A stretch of 28,547 bases of DNA, taken from an uncultured Spirochaetaceae bacterium. GTDB taxonomy: Bacteria > Spirochaetota > Spirochaetia > Sphaerochaetales > Sphaerochaetaceae. A program made the translations under genes and the position numbers. The first letter of the stretch is position 1, and each line of letters begins with the position of its first letter. Location: positions 1 to 28,547 of the forward strand of contig CAMKPI010000003.1 in the NCBI GenBank assembly GCA_946414625.1. The letters run 5' to 3'. Below are positions 1 through 7,459 of this stretch, in pieces. The notes beneath the pieces are model-generated. The model saw only the letters and a program-made list of their open reading frames with translations. It searched no databases and was not told the origin of the DNA.

Positions 1-87
1 CGAGAGAACCTCTGCGCTTGTTCCGATCGGTTTGTTTGGCTCCGTTCCGGAGGGGAGGCAGGTCCCTGCGCCATGAGAGGTCGCTCA

Positions 88-120
88 TAAAAAAAACCCG
101 CCCCTTTCCGGAGCGGATTT
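88..120 (-). terminator. Rho-independent terminator after rpsI
   Basis: Read on the minus strand, an 11-bp stem (AAATCCGCTCC pairing with GGGGCGGGTTT, with two or three G-U pairs) closes a GGAAA loop and runs into a stretch of eight T. The T run lies only on the minus-strand 3' side, so it terminates the rplM-rpsI transcript about 30 nt after the rpsI stop. Confidence 0.85.
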
Positions 121-146
121 CTGAAATAGAAGCTTTGCAGATCTTG

Positions 147-557
147 TCACCTCTTGCTGAACTGGAACCTGCGCCGTGCGCCTCTCTGACCGTACTTCTT
201 TCTCTCGACCATTCTTGGGTCGCGGGTCATGAAACCGTTCGCATGAAGGGCGGATCTATTTGACTCGTCGTAATCCACAAGAGCGCGGGCAATGCCGTGC
301 CTGCAGGCACCGGCCTGTCCGGTGAGCCCACCGCCGGAGACGTTGATCACAATGTCGAACTTCGACAGGCTGTCCGTGACGTCAAGAGGCTGCCGCACCA
401 TGTAGACACAAAGCGCGTCGCTGAAATACTCCTCGACATTCCTGCCGTTGACCGTGATCTTTCCGCTGCCTTCGCGAAGGTATACACGCGCGGTCGCGGT
501 TTTCCTGCGGCCCGTGCCCTGACCGAGATTCATGCCTTTATCTTCTGTCTTTGCCAT
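147..557 (-). CDS. rpsI: Small ribosomal subunit protein uS9
   Basis: Encodes S9, a 30S head protein whose basic C-terminal tail reaches the P-site tRNA. The 136-residue product shows the family hallmarks: GRRKTATARVYL near the N-terminus, the glycine-rich ISGGG-like turn (VNVSGGGLTGQAGA, with INVSGGG visible), and the invariant basic tail KKYGQRGARRRFQFSKR ending in Lys-Arg. The start at 557 is preceded by AAGGGGTGG at good spacing; a second Met eight codons in (533) is a possible alternative, since the short MAKTEDKG leader is not typical of the family. It lies 10 bp downstream of rplM, the usual rplM-rpsI pair, and the transcript ends at the hairpin at 88-120. Confidence 0.97.
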   Translation of the reverse strand: MAKTEDKGMNLGQGTGRRKTATARVYLREGSGKITVNGRNVEEYFSDALCVYMVRQPLDVTDSLSKFDIVINVSGGGLTGQAGACRHGIARALVDYDESNRSALHANGFMTRDPRMVERKKYGQRGARRRFQFSKR

Positions 558-567
558 GTTCCACCCC

Positions 568-999
568 TTACTTCACTTCAATTAAGACAGGCTTCTGCGC
601 CGCGTGCGGATGCTCCGAACCTGCGTAAACCTTCAGATTGGTGAAAAGCTTGTTTCCGAGCGGTCCTTTCGGAAGCATCCCCTTGATGGCGTGCTCCATC
701 GGATATGTCGGCTTCCTCTTCAAGGTCTGGGCATATGTCTCTTCCTTCAGTCCACCGGCGAATCCGGAAACCCTGCGATACATCTTGTCATCGGCCTTGT
801 TCCCAGTCACCACAGCCTTCTCGGCATTGATGATGATAACATAATCCCCGACCTCCGCGTTGGGGGCGTACTCGGGTTTGTTCTTACCGCGAAGAATGTT
901 GGCAGCAAGCACGGCGGTGCGACCAAGAGGCACCCCGGCGGCATCGATCAGATACCACTTCCTCTCCAGTTCAAGCGGTTTTACAAAAATAGTCTTCAT
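568..999 (-). CDS. rplM: Large ribosomal subunit protein uL13
   Basis: Encodes L13, an early 50S assembly protein that binds 23S rRNA. The 143-residue product has the family's normal length and its motifs: KWYLIDAAGVPLGRTA near the N-terminus, NAEKAVVTGNK in the middle, and the MLPKGPLGNKLFTNLKVYAGSEHPH block near the C-terminus (MLPKGPLG and GSEHPH are the signatures). AAGGA sits about 9 nt before the ATG. It is the first gene of the rplM-rpsI pair. The 186 bp between it and the end of rplS holds no gene, and I could find no convincing promoter or terminator there, so it may be read through from the upstream block or use a promoter I cannot recognise. Confidence 0.97.
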   Translation of the reverse strand: MKTIFVKPLELERKWYLIDAAGVPLGRTAVLAANILRGKNKPEYAPNAEVGDYVIIINAEKAVVTGNKADDKMYRRVSGFAGGLKEETYAQTLKRKPTYPMEHAIKGMLPKGPLGNKLFTNLKVYAGSEHPHAAQKPVLIEVK

Positions 1000-1185
1000 T
1001 TTTATAATCCTTCAAGCATCGGGCATCACCGTTCGCCCCAAACCGCGCGATAAGAACGCGACAGGACGGATCCGGGACTCCGAAATATTTACCACGCGGC
1101 AGGGAGTGGCAGAGCCAGCAAGTGGGAAGGGGCTAAACTCTCTTTGCTCCACGGCGCGAAAATGTTTCTTCTCAATGAATTCCGC

Positions 1186-1545
1186 TCAGATTCCCTTGTG
1201 TCCGCGAATCTGCTCGGGAACCTTAGCAGCCTTGCCGACCTTGTCGCGGAGGTAATAAAGCTTGGCGCGCCTCACTCTACCGCGGCGGACAACCTCTATC
1301 TTTTCAACTCTCGGTGAGTGCAGAGGGAAAATCCTCTCCACGCCTACTCCGTAGGAAATCTTCCTGACTACAAAGGTCCTGCGAACCCCGCCGTTGTTCT
1401 TGGCGATGACAGTGCCCTCGTAGACCTGGACGCGCTCCGTTGCGCCCTCTACAATCTTGAAATACACCTTGACAGTGTCTCCGATGTGGAAATTCTCGGC
1501 GTCCTGCTTCATCTGCGCCGACTCGATTGCCTTGATGATATCCAT
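1186..1545 (-). CDS. rplS: Large ribosomal subunit protein bL19
   Basis: Encodes L19, which sits at the 30S-50S interface (bridges B6/B8). The 119-residue length is typical. Diagnostic stretches are FHIGDTVKVYFKIVEG, RVQVYEGTVIAK, the FVVRKISYGVGVERIFPLHSP block, and RRGRVRRAKLYYLRDKVGKAA near the end. AGGGG lies 7 nt before the ATG. It is the last gene of the classical rpsP-khpA-rimM-trmD-rplS block, 57 bp after trmD. Confidence 0.97.
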   Translation of the reverse strand: MDIIKAIESAQMKQDAENFHIGDTVKVYFKIVEGATERVQVYEGTVIAKNNGGVRRTFVVRKISYGVGVERIFPLHSPRVEKIEVVRRGRVRRAKLYYLRDKVGKAAKVPEQIRGHKGI

Positions 1546-1602
1546 CTTGTTCCCCTTTGGTCAGTTGGTTGACACTCCACGCTGCTCCGAATTGTAAACA
1601 TG

Positions 1603-2373
1603 TTACATGACAGGAAAAGCATTATGATCCCCGTCTTCGTCCGGAACCGCCGCGCGGCTGTCCATAATTTGTTTAAATATTTTGCTTGTCTCCTTGTCGA
1701 AAACCGCGTCCGCAAGAAGTTCCGGCCTGTTATCCAATGTTTTTTCAAGCCGTTTGCGCAGCCGCCACTTCCTTATGTTCTCGTGGTGTCCGCTGAGAAG
1801 GATCTCAGGAACCCTCAAGCCCATATATTCCTCCGGTCTCGTATACTGAGGGTATTCCAGATACGGACCGGTGAAGCTCTCCTCCATGAGGGAGGACTTC
1901 GCGATAACCCCGTCTATCAGGCGATAGACCGCATCGATTATCACCAGGGTGGCTGTCTCCCCTGAACTCACCACATAGTCGCCAATGCAGATCTCGTCCG
2001 TTACATAGCGGTCTATGATACGCTGGTCGATGCCCTCGTAGTGACCGCATATAAACGTCAGAGTGTCCGAAGAAGCGAGATCGGCCGCATATTCCTGCGT
2101 GAACCTTCTGCCTCCCGGACCCGCATAGACAGTCCTTGTGGCGTGCGCGCCGACGCTGTCCAGAGCTTTGAAGACCGGCTCGGGTTTAATGACCATGCCC
2201 GCACCGCCTCCAAAGGGTGAATCGTCGCATTTATGGTGACGGTCGGTCGTGAAATCGCGAGGATTTACAATCCTGTAGCTAACCCGACCTGCCGCAACCG
2301 CGCGCGCCATTATTGAATTTTGAAAGAAAGGCTCAATCAGTTCAGGAAATAGCGTCACAACGTTGATCTTCAC
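1603..2373 (-). CDS. trmD: tRNA (guanine-N1)-methyltransferase
   Basis: TrmD methylates G37 of tRNAs from S-adenosylmethionine, which prevents +1 frameshifting. It is a SPOUT-class trefoil-knot enzyme. The 256-residue product starts MKINVVTLFPELIEPFF and carries DDSPFGGGAGMVIKPEPV, the ICGHYEGIDQRI motif and the knot region EICIGDYVVSSGE, followed by the C-terminal domain (PQYTRPEEYMGLRVPEILLSG in outline). The start codon is GTG, overlapping the rimM stop as GTGA (2370-2373), which indicates translational coupling. The tail after about residue 235 (RAAVPDEDGDHNAFPVM) is a little longer than in many homologues. Confidence 0.97.
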   Translation of the reverse strand: MKINVVTLFPELIEPFFQNSIMARAVAAGRVSYRIVNPRDFTTDRHHKCDDSPFGGGAGMVIKPEPVFKALDSVGAHATRTVYAGPGGRRFTQEYAADLASSDTLTFICGHYEGIDQRIIDRYVTDEICIGDYVVSSGETATLVIIDAVYRLIDGVIAKSSLMEESFTGPYLEYPQYTRPEEYMGLRVPEILLSGHHENIRKWRLRKRLEKTLDNRPELLADAVFDKETSKIFKQIMDSRAAVPDEDGDHNAFPVM

Positions 2374-2876
2374 TGAACAAGATCCTTTCTCAGAAGCTGC
2401 AGGGTGCCGCTTGCAAGATCGACGTCTCCAACGAACACTCCCTTCAGATATGGAACGAGGCGCCTTTTGCCGTCAACGCATTCCACTTCCAAAAGAAGAG
2501 CCTGGGTGCCCTCCACAAGGGACTCAACAACCCCGCATTCCTCGTTTTCGTAAACCACGCGGAGCCCGATAAGATCCGCCGTGTACACCTCTCCATCCTG
2601 GAGCCTCGCTGCCGAGCCTCGAGGAACAAGCAGACTGAAACCTGAGTATAACCTTGCGTCCTCAGGGTTGTCTATCCCTCGGAGCTTCAAGAGCAGCTCT
2701 CCCCGGGCCTCCCTCACGTTCTCGACGCAGAAAACGCGGCGCAAACCGTTCTTCTCGAGGACGACCTCCTTCAAATCGTAGAAGTGAGTGTGATCCTCCG
2801 CAAAAGGATGAATGCGAAGCTCACCGGACAACCCGTGCGGGGATCGCACCGCCGCTGTTTGTATATACTCTTTCAT
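2370..2876 (-). CDS. rimM: 16S rRNA processing protein RimM
   Basis: RimM assists maturation of the 30S head by binding S19 and the 3' domain of 16S rRNA. The 168-residue product has the expected two parts: an N-terminal RimM domain (SPHGLSGELRIHPFAED, about residues 12-28, the family signature) and a C-terminal PRC-barrel (about 95-165, with DLIGLRVV and a VPYLKGVFVGDVDL stretch). GGAGAGAG directly precedes the ATG. Its TGA overlaps the GTG start of trmD. Confidence 0.94.
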   Translation of the reverse strand: MKEYIQTAAVRSPHGLSGELRIHPFAEDHTHFYDLKEVVLEKNGLRRVFCVENVREARGELLLKLRGIDNPEDARLYSGFSLLVPRGSAARLQDGEVYTADLIGLRVVYENEECGVVESLVEGTQALLLEVECVDGKRRLVPYLKGVFVGDVDLASGTLQLLRKDLVQ

Positions 2877-2911
2877 CTCTCTCCGCCTGCGCGGCTGGGA
2901 GTGCCCCGAAA

Positions 2912-3145
2912 TCAGTCCAGAATCTCCAGACTTGCCCGCTTACCCGTCTTGGCTGCCATGGCCGAGAGAAGGGTCCGTATCGCGCGGGCAATCCTGCCTC
3001 CGCGACCTATCACCCTGCCGATATCCTCTGCCGAGACCCGCAGCTCAAGAATCGTGGATTTCTCACCCTCGATTGCGTTCAGCTGGACCTCATCAGGATG
3101 GTCGACCAAGCTCTTCACTATATACTCAACAAGAGCCTTCTCCAC
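2912..3145 (-). CDS. khpA: KH-domain RNA-binding protein KhpA
   Basis: A 77-residue single KH-domain protein of the KhpA/YlqC family, a small RNA-binding partner (often with KhpB/Jag) linked in other bacteria to cell division and sRNA binding. The nucleic-acid-binding loop is visible as VIGRGGRIA (about residues 45-53, GxxG = GRGG), preceded by the typical LVDHPDEV stretch. The start is GTG at 3145; its AAGGAG site is made partly from the rpsP stop codon (TAAGGAG), so translation is likely coupled to rpsP. The position between rpsP and rimM is the conserved one. Confidence 0.94.
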   Translation of the reverse strand: MEKALVEYIVKSLVDHPDEVQLNAIEGEKSTILELRVSAEDIGRVIGRGGRIARAIRTLLSAMAAKTGKRASLEILD

Positions 3146-3155
3146 AGGACGCTCC

Positions 3156-3446
3156 TTACGCGTTCACCGCGTCCTCTGCGGCAACGGCGACCTTCTTGAA
3201 CATGTCAACACCGTTCTTCGCCATGATTTTCCGCACAGTGTCCGAGGGGATGGCTCCAGTGGAAAGCCAATATGCAGCTCTCTCAGCATTGAGCTTCACC
3301 TGCTTGTCCTCCGCCTCGACCGGGTGGTAGAAGCCGATCTCCTCAAGCGGACGACCCTTTGTCGCCTCGTGGGAATCCATCACAACAATCCTGTAGTAAG
3401 GCCTTTTCTTCGCGCCCAGTCTTTTCAGTCTGATACTAACGCTCAC
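3156..3446 (-). CDS. rpsP: Small ribosomal subunit protein bS16
   Basis: Encodes S16, a 30S body assembly protein. Start MSVSIRLKRLGAKKRPYYRI and the following VVMDSHEATKGRPLEEIGFYHP are diagnostic, as is the AYWLSTGAIPSDTVRKIM block. The 96-residue length is normal, with a short Ala/Val-rich tail. The start codon is GTG (3446) with a strong GGAGG site 6 nt upstream. It follows ffh by 69 bp. Confidence 0.96.
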   Translation of the reverse strand: MSVSIRLKRLGAKKRPYYRIVVMDSHEATKGRPLEEIGFYHPVEAEDKQVKLNAERAAYWLSTGAIPSDTVRKIMAKNGVDMFKKVAVAAEDAVNA

Positions 3447-3515
3447 GTTTTCCTCCGATTAACCGCAGTGTCCCGTCCACGAACGCCGCGCAGCCGAATT
3501 CGCGGAACCAACCGC

Positions 3516-4853
3516 TTAATTCACACCCATCTGCTGCATCAAGGCGTTCTGGTACTTTTTATTTTTAGCGAGCTTCTTCATTCCAAGCCGCATCTTTTCA
3601 AATTTCTTCAGTAAATGGCCGACTTCTCCGACAGACGTGCCGCTCCCGCGGGCAATCCTCTTCTTCCGAGCCGAACCAATTATATAGATATTTTCCCTTT
3701 CTGTTAAGGTCATAGACTGGATTATTGCTTTTTCACGCAACATTTCCTTCTTGTCTATGGCGTCTTCACTTATCGCACCTTTAGCACCGGGCAGCATGTC
3801 CAGGATCTTCTCGATACCGCCCATGCGAGTCATGTTGTCTATCTGCTCCAGGTAATCGTTAAGGTCGAACTCGTTCTTCCTTATTTTTTTCTGAAGTTTC
3901 TCCGCCTTTTCGGCATCGAACGCTTCCTGGGCCTTTTCCACAAGAGAGACAACATCCCCCATTCCAAGGATGCGGCTCGCCATCCTATCGGCATAAAAGA
4001 CGTCGAGATTCTCTGCCTTCTCTCCGGTTCCGATGAACTTGATAGGTCGACCGACAATCTCTTTCAGGGAAAGTGCCACGCCTCCGCGAGTGTCGGAATC
4101 GAATTTAGTAAGAACAACGCCGGTGATACCGACCTTCTCCTCGAATTCCCGTGCGATGTTCACGGCATTCTGACCCGTCATCGCGTCCGATACGAAAAGC
4201 CTTTCGTCCGGGGAGATAGCGCGGCTTATGTCCTGAATCTCGCGCATCATCTCTTCGTCGAGATGCATCCTTCCGGAAGTATCGACGATAAGGACATCCC
4301 GCTGATCCTTCTTCGCAGCCTTCAGCGCGGAGAGAGCCACCTTCACCGGATCCTTCGCATCCGGCTCCGAATATACAGGAATGCCGTATTGGCTGCCCAG
4401 AACCTCAAGCTGTGTAATTGCGGCGGGGCGGATCAGGTCGCATGCTGCCATCAGGGGACGCCTGCCCTCTTTTTGCAGCCGCCAGGCAAGCTTCGCCGAC
4501 GTCGTCGTCTTTCCGGAACCCTGAAGCCCCATCATAAGGATGACGGTTGTAGTGTCCGGACCTTTCAAGGCGAGCTTTTCCTCACCCTCGCCGCCCAGGA
4601 GGGAGACCATCCTGTCGTAAACGATTTTGGTGAACTGCTGCCCCGGATCCACAGACTTCAGAACCTTGTCCCCAAGGGCGTCTTCACGCGTGCGGTTGAT
4701 GAACCGCCGAACAACCCTGAGGTTCACATCGGCGTCCAAAAGGGCGTTCTGAATCTCCTGGACAGCGTCCTGGATGTTTTTTTCAGAAATTTTTCCCTTT
4801 CCCTGAAGAGTCCTTATTACCTGCGAGAACTTTCCGCTCAGCGAGTCAAACAT
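3516..4853 (-). CDS. ffh: Signal recognition particle protein Ffh
   Basis: Ffh is the SRP GTPase that binds 4.5S RNA and signal sequences and docks with FtsY at the membrane. The 445-residue protein shows the N domain (1-95, with NALLDADVNLRVV), G1 P-loop GLQGSGKTTT (109-118), CDLIRPAAITQL (138 on), G3 DTSGR (191-195), G4 TKFD (249-252), GTGEK after it, and the methionine-containing M domain (about 300-445). Two deviations from the commonest forms are seen: DTSGR instead of DTAGR, and TKFDSDTRGG instead of TKLDGDARGG; neither removes a catalytic residue. The ATG at 4853 has an in-frame TAG four codons upstream and no Shine-Dalgarno site, so the start is fixed; the promoter at 4860-4888 implies a leaderless mRNA. 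Confidence 0.97.
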   Translation of the reverse strand: MFDSLSGKFSQVIRTLQGKGKISEKNIQDAVQEIQNALLDADVNLRVVRRFINRTREDALGDKVLKSVDPGQQFTKIVYDRMVSLLGGEGEEKLALKGPDTTTVILMMGLQGSGKTTTSAKLAWRLQKEGRRPLMAACDLIRPAAITQLEVLGSQYGIPVYSEPDAKDPVKVALSALKAAKKDQRDVLIVDTSGRMHLDEEMMREIQDISRAISPDERLFVSDAMTGQNAVNIAREFEEKVGITGVVLTKFDSDTRGGVALSLKEIVGRPIKFIGTGEKAENLDVFYADRMASRILGMGDVVSLVEKAQEAFDAEKAEKLQKKIRKNEFDLNDYLEQIDNMTRMGGIEKILDMLPGAKGAISEDAIDKKEMLREKAIIQSMTLTERENIYIIGSARKKRIARGSGTSVGEVGHLLKKFEKMRLGMKKLAKNKKYQNALMQQMGVN

Positions 4854-4859
4854 GGCTCG

Positions 4860-4888
4860 ATTCTATATTTTATAATTTTTTGTGTCAA
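4860..4888 (-). promoter_or_regulatory. Near-consensus promoter of ffh, leaderless geometry
   Basis: On the minus strand: TTGACA (4888-4883), a 17-nt spacer, TAGAAT (4865-4860), then 6 nt and the ffh ATG (4853). A sigma70-type -10 hexamer spans -12 to -7, so +1 falls on the A of the ATG. No ribosome binding site lies between. No terminator is visible between glnN and this site, so some longer transcripts may also read into ffh. Confidence 0.75.
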
Positions 4889-4953
4889 ACATGAGGGACG
4901 CTGCTGCTCGCAAACTCGTGGTTGACGGACCCTTGCGCGCCGTACGAAGGATT

Positions 4954-7038
4954 CTACACCGAGAAGAGAAGATCCTCGCATGTCGGAATAGGCCAGAGCT
5001 TCCTGGAAACGTTCACCTCAAGCTCGGCGGAAAGATCCCCAATCCGCCGCACCCTGGGGAGAACCGCGTCGCAGTAAAACCTTGCGTTTTCCTCCGGGTC
5101 TGTTATTCCAGAAACCTTATCCAGAACGGAGCGCAGCTCGTTTCCCTCGGAATACATCAGATTAACAAGCCTTTGGATCCTCTCCAGCTGTTTTGTTTCG
5201 GAAATGGTGTCTATCGACATTGATGTGCTCTTCTTGTTTTGGATCCAGGAGGCAAAAAGCCCGCTGTACTCCCCCGCCGCGGGAAGAATCTCCTCAAAAA
5301 GCATCTCCTGCAGCACATGGGCTTCCAGATCCACTGACTTGCTGTAGTTTTCAAGCATAATCAGCCGGCGGCTCTGGAGCTCGGAACGGGTGAAAATTCC
5401 CTGTCGCTCAAAAAGGGAAACATTCTTCTCGTCCAGTAAAGCGGACGCCGCATATGCTGCACTCTTAACGCTCTTCAGCCCGCGAGAGGAGGCCTCCTCT
5501 GCCCACTCCTTGGAATAGTTGTTGCCGTTGAATACAATCCGCTTGTGGCTCTCCCATGTGTCTTTTATCAGACGGCGAACCTCCAGCTCGAAATTCGAGG
5601 CCTTCTCCAGAGAGTCGGCAAACTCGGACAGGACGTCCGCCATTGCGGTATTGATGACGACGTTTGGATCCGACGCATTGATCTGGCTTCCCAAAATCCG
5701 GAATTCGAACTTGCTGCCAGTGAAGGCAATGGGACTTGTCCTGTTGCGGTCAGAGCTGTCCTTCGGCAACGACGGAAGGACATGCACGCCCAGTCCTATC
5801 TTCTCCTTTCGTCTGATTGAATCCGAATCCGGGTTCAGGGAGTCGAACATCTGTGTGAGGTCTTCCCCGAGATAGATGCTCATGATCGATGGCGGAGCCT
5901 CGTTTCCGCCAAGCCGCTCGTCGTTTGAAGGAGTTGAAACAAAAGCGAAGAAAAGATCGTGGTAAAGATCGATCGCCTTTATCATCGCAACGGTGAAAAG
6001 CATGAACTGAGTGGTTTCCTTGTACGTGTCACCAATCTCAAAGAGGTTCCTGCCGGTGTCGGTTGCAAGAGACCAGTTGTTATGCTTTCCGCTCCCGTTG
6101 ATATCCTTGAAGGGTTTTTCATGAAGCAGGCAGGCCAGCCCCAGGCTGTCGGCGACCTTCTTCATCTCCTCCATTATCACGAGGTTCCTGTCCACGGCGA
6201 GATTCACAGTCGAAAAAATCGAAGCCAGCTCGTGCTGTGCCGGGGCGCGCTCGTTATGCTCCGTCTTGGCTGGGATACCGAAAGACCAGAGAATCTCGTT
6301 TAGTCTCCGCATGAACTCCGTCACCCGCGGCTTGATGGCCCCGAAGTAATGATCGTCCATCTGCTGCCCCTTTGCCGAGGTGGCTCCGAGAAGGGCGCGA
6401 CCGCAAAAAACAAGATCCCGCCTCTTTTTATAAAGCTCCTTGTCCACAAGAAAATATTCCTGCTCAAGTCCCACCGTCGCATCCACATGACCGACGTTTC
6501 TGTGTCCGAACAGTCTGAGAACGCGCAGGGCCTGCGTGTTCAGAACCTCCATGGATTTCAAGAGAGGCGTCTTTTTGTCCAGAATCTCGCCGCTATATGA
6601 GCAAAAAGCGGTCGGAATACAGAGGATCCTTTCCTTGATGAAGGCAAAGCTTGTCGGATCCCACGCTGTATACCCCCGGGCCTCGAATGTGGCGCGAAGC
6701 CCCCCGGAAGGAAAGGAAGATGCGTCCGGCTCTCCTTTTATCAGCTCACGGCCGGAGAAAGAGAGGATGACCCCCCCGTCCCTCTGGACTGTTATGAAGC
6801 TGTCGTGTTTCTCTGCTGTGAGACCCGTCATCGGCTGGAACCAATGCGTATAGTGAGTTGCGCCGTGTTCTATTGCCCAGTCCTTCATTGCGTTCGCAAC
6901 TACATTCGCTATGTTTATGTCTATGTCCTTGCCGAGCCTGATTGTGTCTTTCAGGTTTCTGTACGTCTCCAAGGGCAGGCGCGACTTCATCACCCTGTCG
7001 TCAAAAACGAGGCTCCCATACATATCAGAGATGTTCAT
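4954..7038 (-). CDS. glnN: Glutamine synthetase type III
   Basis: GSIII makes glutamine from glutamate, ammonia and ATP, the entry point of ammonia assimilation; the family forms large dodecamers. I place the start at 7038, giving 694 residues, because GGAGGGAAT directly precedes this ATG; the frame stays open 17 codons further to 7089, but that ATG has no good ribosome site. Motifs (numbering from 7038): FPSGGLRATFEARGYTAWDP (about 109-128), GLEQEYF (190-196), NERAPAQHE (262-270), LLHEKPF then NGSGKHNNWS (314-323), RLGGNEAPPSI, and DRNRTSPIAFTG. These are GSIII-specific. The usual NEVAPAQHE reads NERAPAQHE here. It ends 100 bp before ffh on the same strand and is divergent from the TAXI gene. 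Confidence 0.95.
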   Translation of the reverse strand: MNISDMYGSLVFDDRVMKSRLPLETYRNLKDTIRLGKDIDINIANVVANAMKDWAIEHGATHYTHWFQPMTGLTAEKHDSFITVQRDGGVILSFSGRELIKGEPDASSFPSGGLRATFEARGYTAWDPTSFAFIKERILCIPTAFCSYSGEILDKKTPLLKSMEVLNTQALRVLRLFGHRNVGHVDATVGLEQEYFLVDKELYKKRRDLVFCGRALLGATSAKGQQMDDHYFGAIKPRVTEFMRRLNEILWSFGIPAKTEHNERAPAQHELASIFSTVNLAVDRNLVIMEEMKKVADSLGLACLLHEKPFKDINGSGKHNNWSLATDTGRNLFEIGDTYKETTQFMLFTVAMIKAIDLYHDLFFAFVSTPSNDERLGGNEAPPSIMSIYLGEDLTQMFDSLNPDSDSIRRKEKIGLGVHVLPSLPKDSSDRNRTSPIAFTGSKFEFRILGSQINASDPNVVINTAMADVLSEFADSLEKASNFELEVRRLIKDTWESHKRIVFNGNNYSKEWAEEASSRGLKSVKSAAYAASALLDEKNVSLFERQGIFTRSELQSRRLIMLENYSKSVDLEAHVLQEMLFEEILPAAGEYSGLFASWIQNKKSTSMSIDTISETKQLERIQRLVNLMYSEGNELRSVLDKVSGITDPEENARFYCDAVLPRVRRIGDLSAELEVNVSRKLWPIPTCEDLLFSV

Positions 7039-7459
7039 ATTCCCTCCAAAACCTACAGGCAATCTATCCAAAATCATGTTTTTCTTCAAATGGCAAACCC
7101 GCTTCCAGCCCGTCTACAGGGGCATTTTCCTTCTGTAGCCATAAAAAACTTAGTTAAAATAAACTATCTATATTATAAGCAGATTGAACAATGATACCAC
7201 TTTACACCATGCTGGAATTTTCATCAAGTACTTTTCGGAAAAAATTTTAACTTTTTCTACTTGCGCAATTAGTTGTTTTATGCTATGTTGTTTTTAAGAA
7301 AAGCCAAAACTCTCAGCCCTCCCACGCTTTCGCCCACCCGACGGGATGATTTTTTCGGGATTATATGGATAATGGTTCATGGTTACAAACACACATCGCT
7401 TCTGTTACGTAGCGCATGTATATACAATATTATATAGACCATCCTGATTTGGAGGAAAC
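7039..7459. other. Divergent regulatory region between glnN and the TAXI gene
   Basis: 421 bp with no credible gene, notably AT-rich between about 7140 and 7300. For glnN (minus) a TATAAT lies at 7177-7172 with only a poor -35 in front, implying a leader of roughly 130 nt; the leader contains the inverted repeat CTACAG/CTGTAG with a 13-nt gap. For the TAXI gene (plus) a candidate promoter is at 7261-7289. I see no recognisable riboswitch or regulator site. Confidence 0.5.
7261..7289 (+). promoter_or_regulatory. Candidate promoter for the TAXI transporter gene
   Basis: TTGCGC (7261-7266), 17-nt spacer, TATGTT (7284-7289) preceded by TGC, which makes an extended -10. It would give a leader of about 165 nt. 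An alternative (TTACGT, 17 nt, TATTAT) lies closer to the gene near 7415-7435. Neither is strong enough to be certain. Confidence 0.35.

Noticed and set aside
1..86. Short minus-strand frame open to the left edge beginning MSDLSWRR
   Set aside because: It starts right in the T run of the rpsI terminator, has no ribosome site and no recognisable motif.
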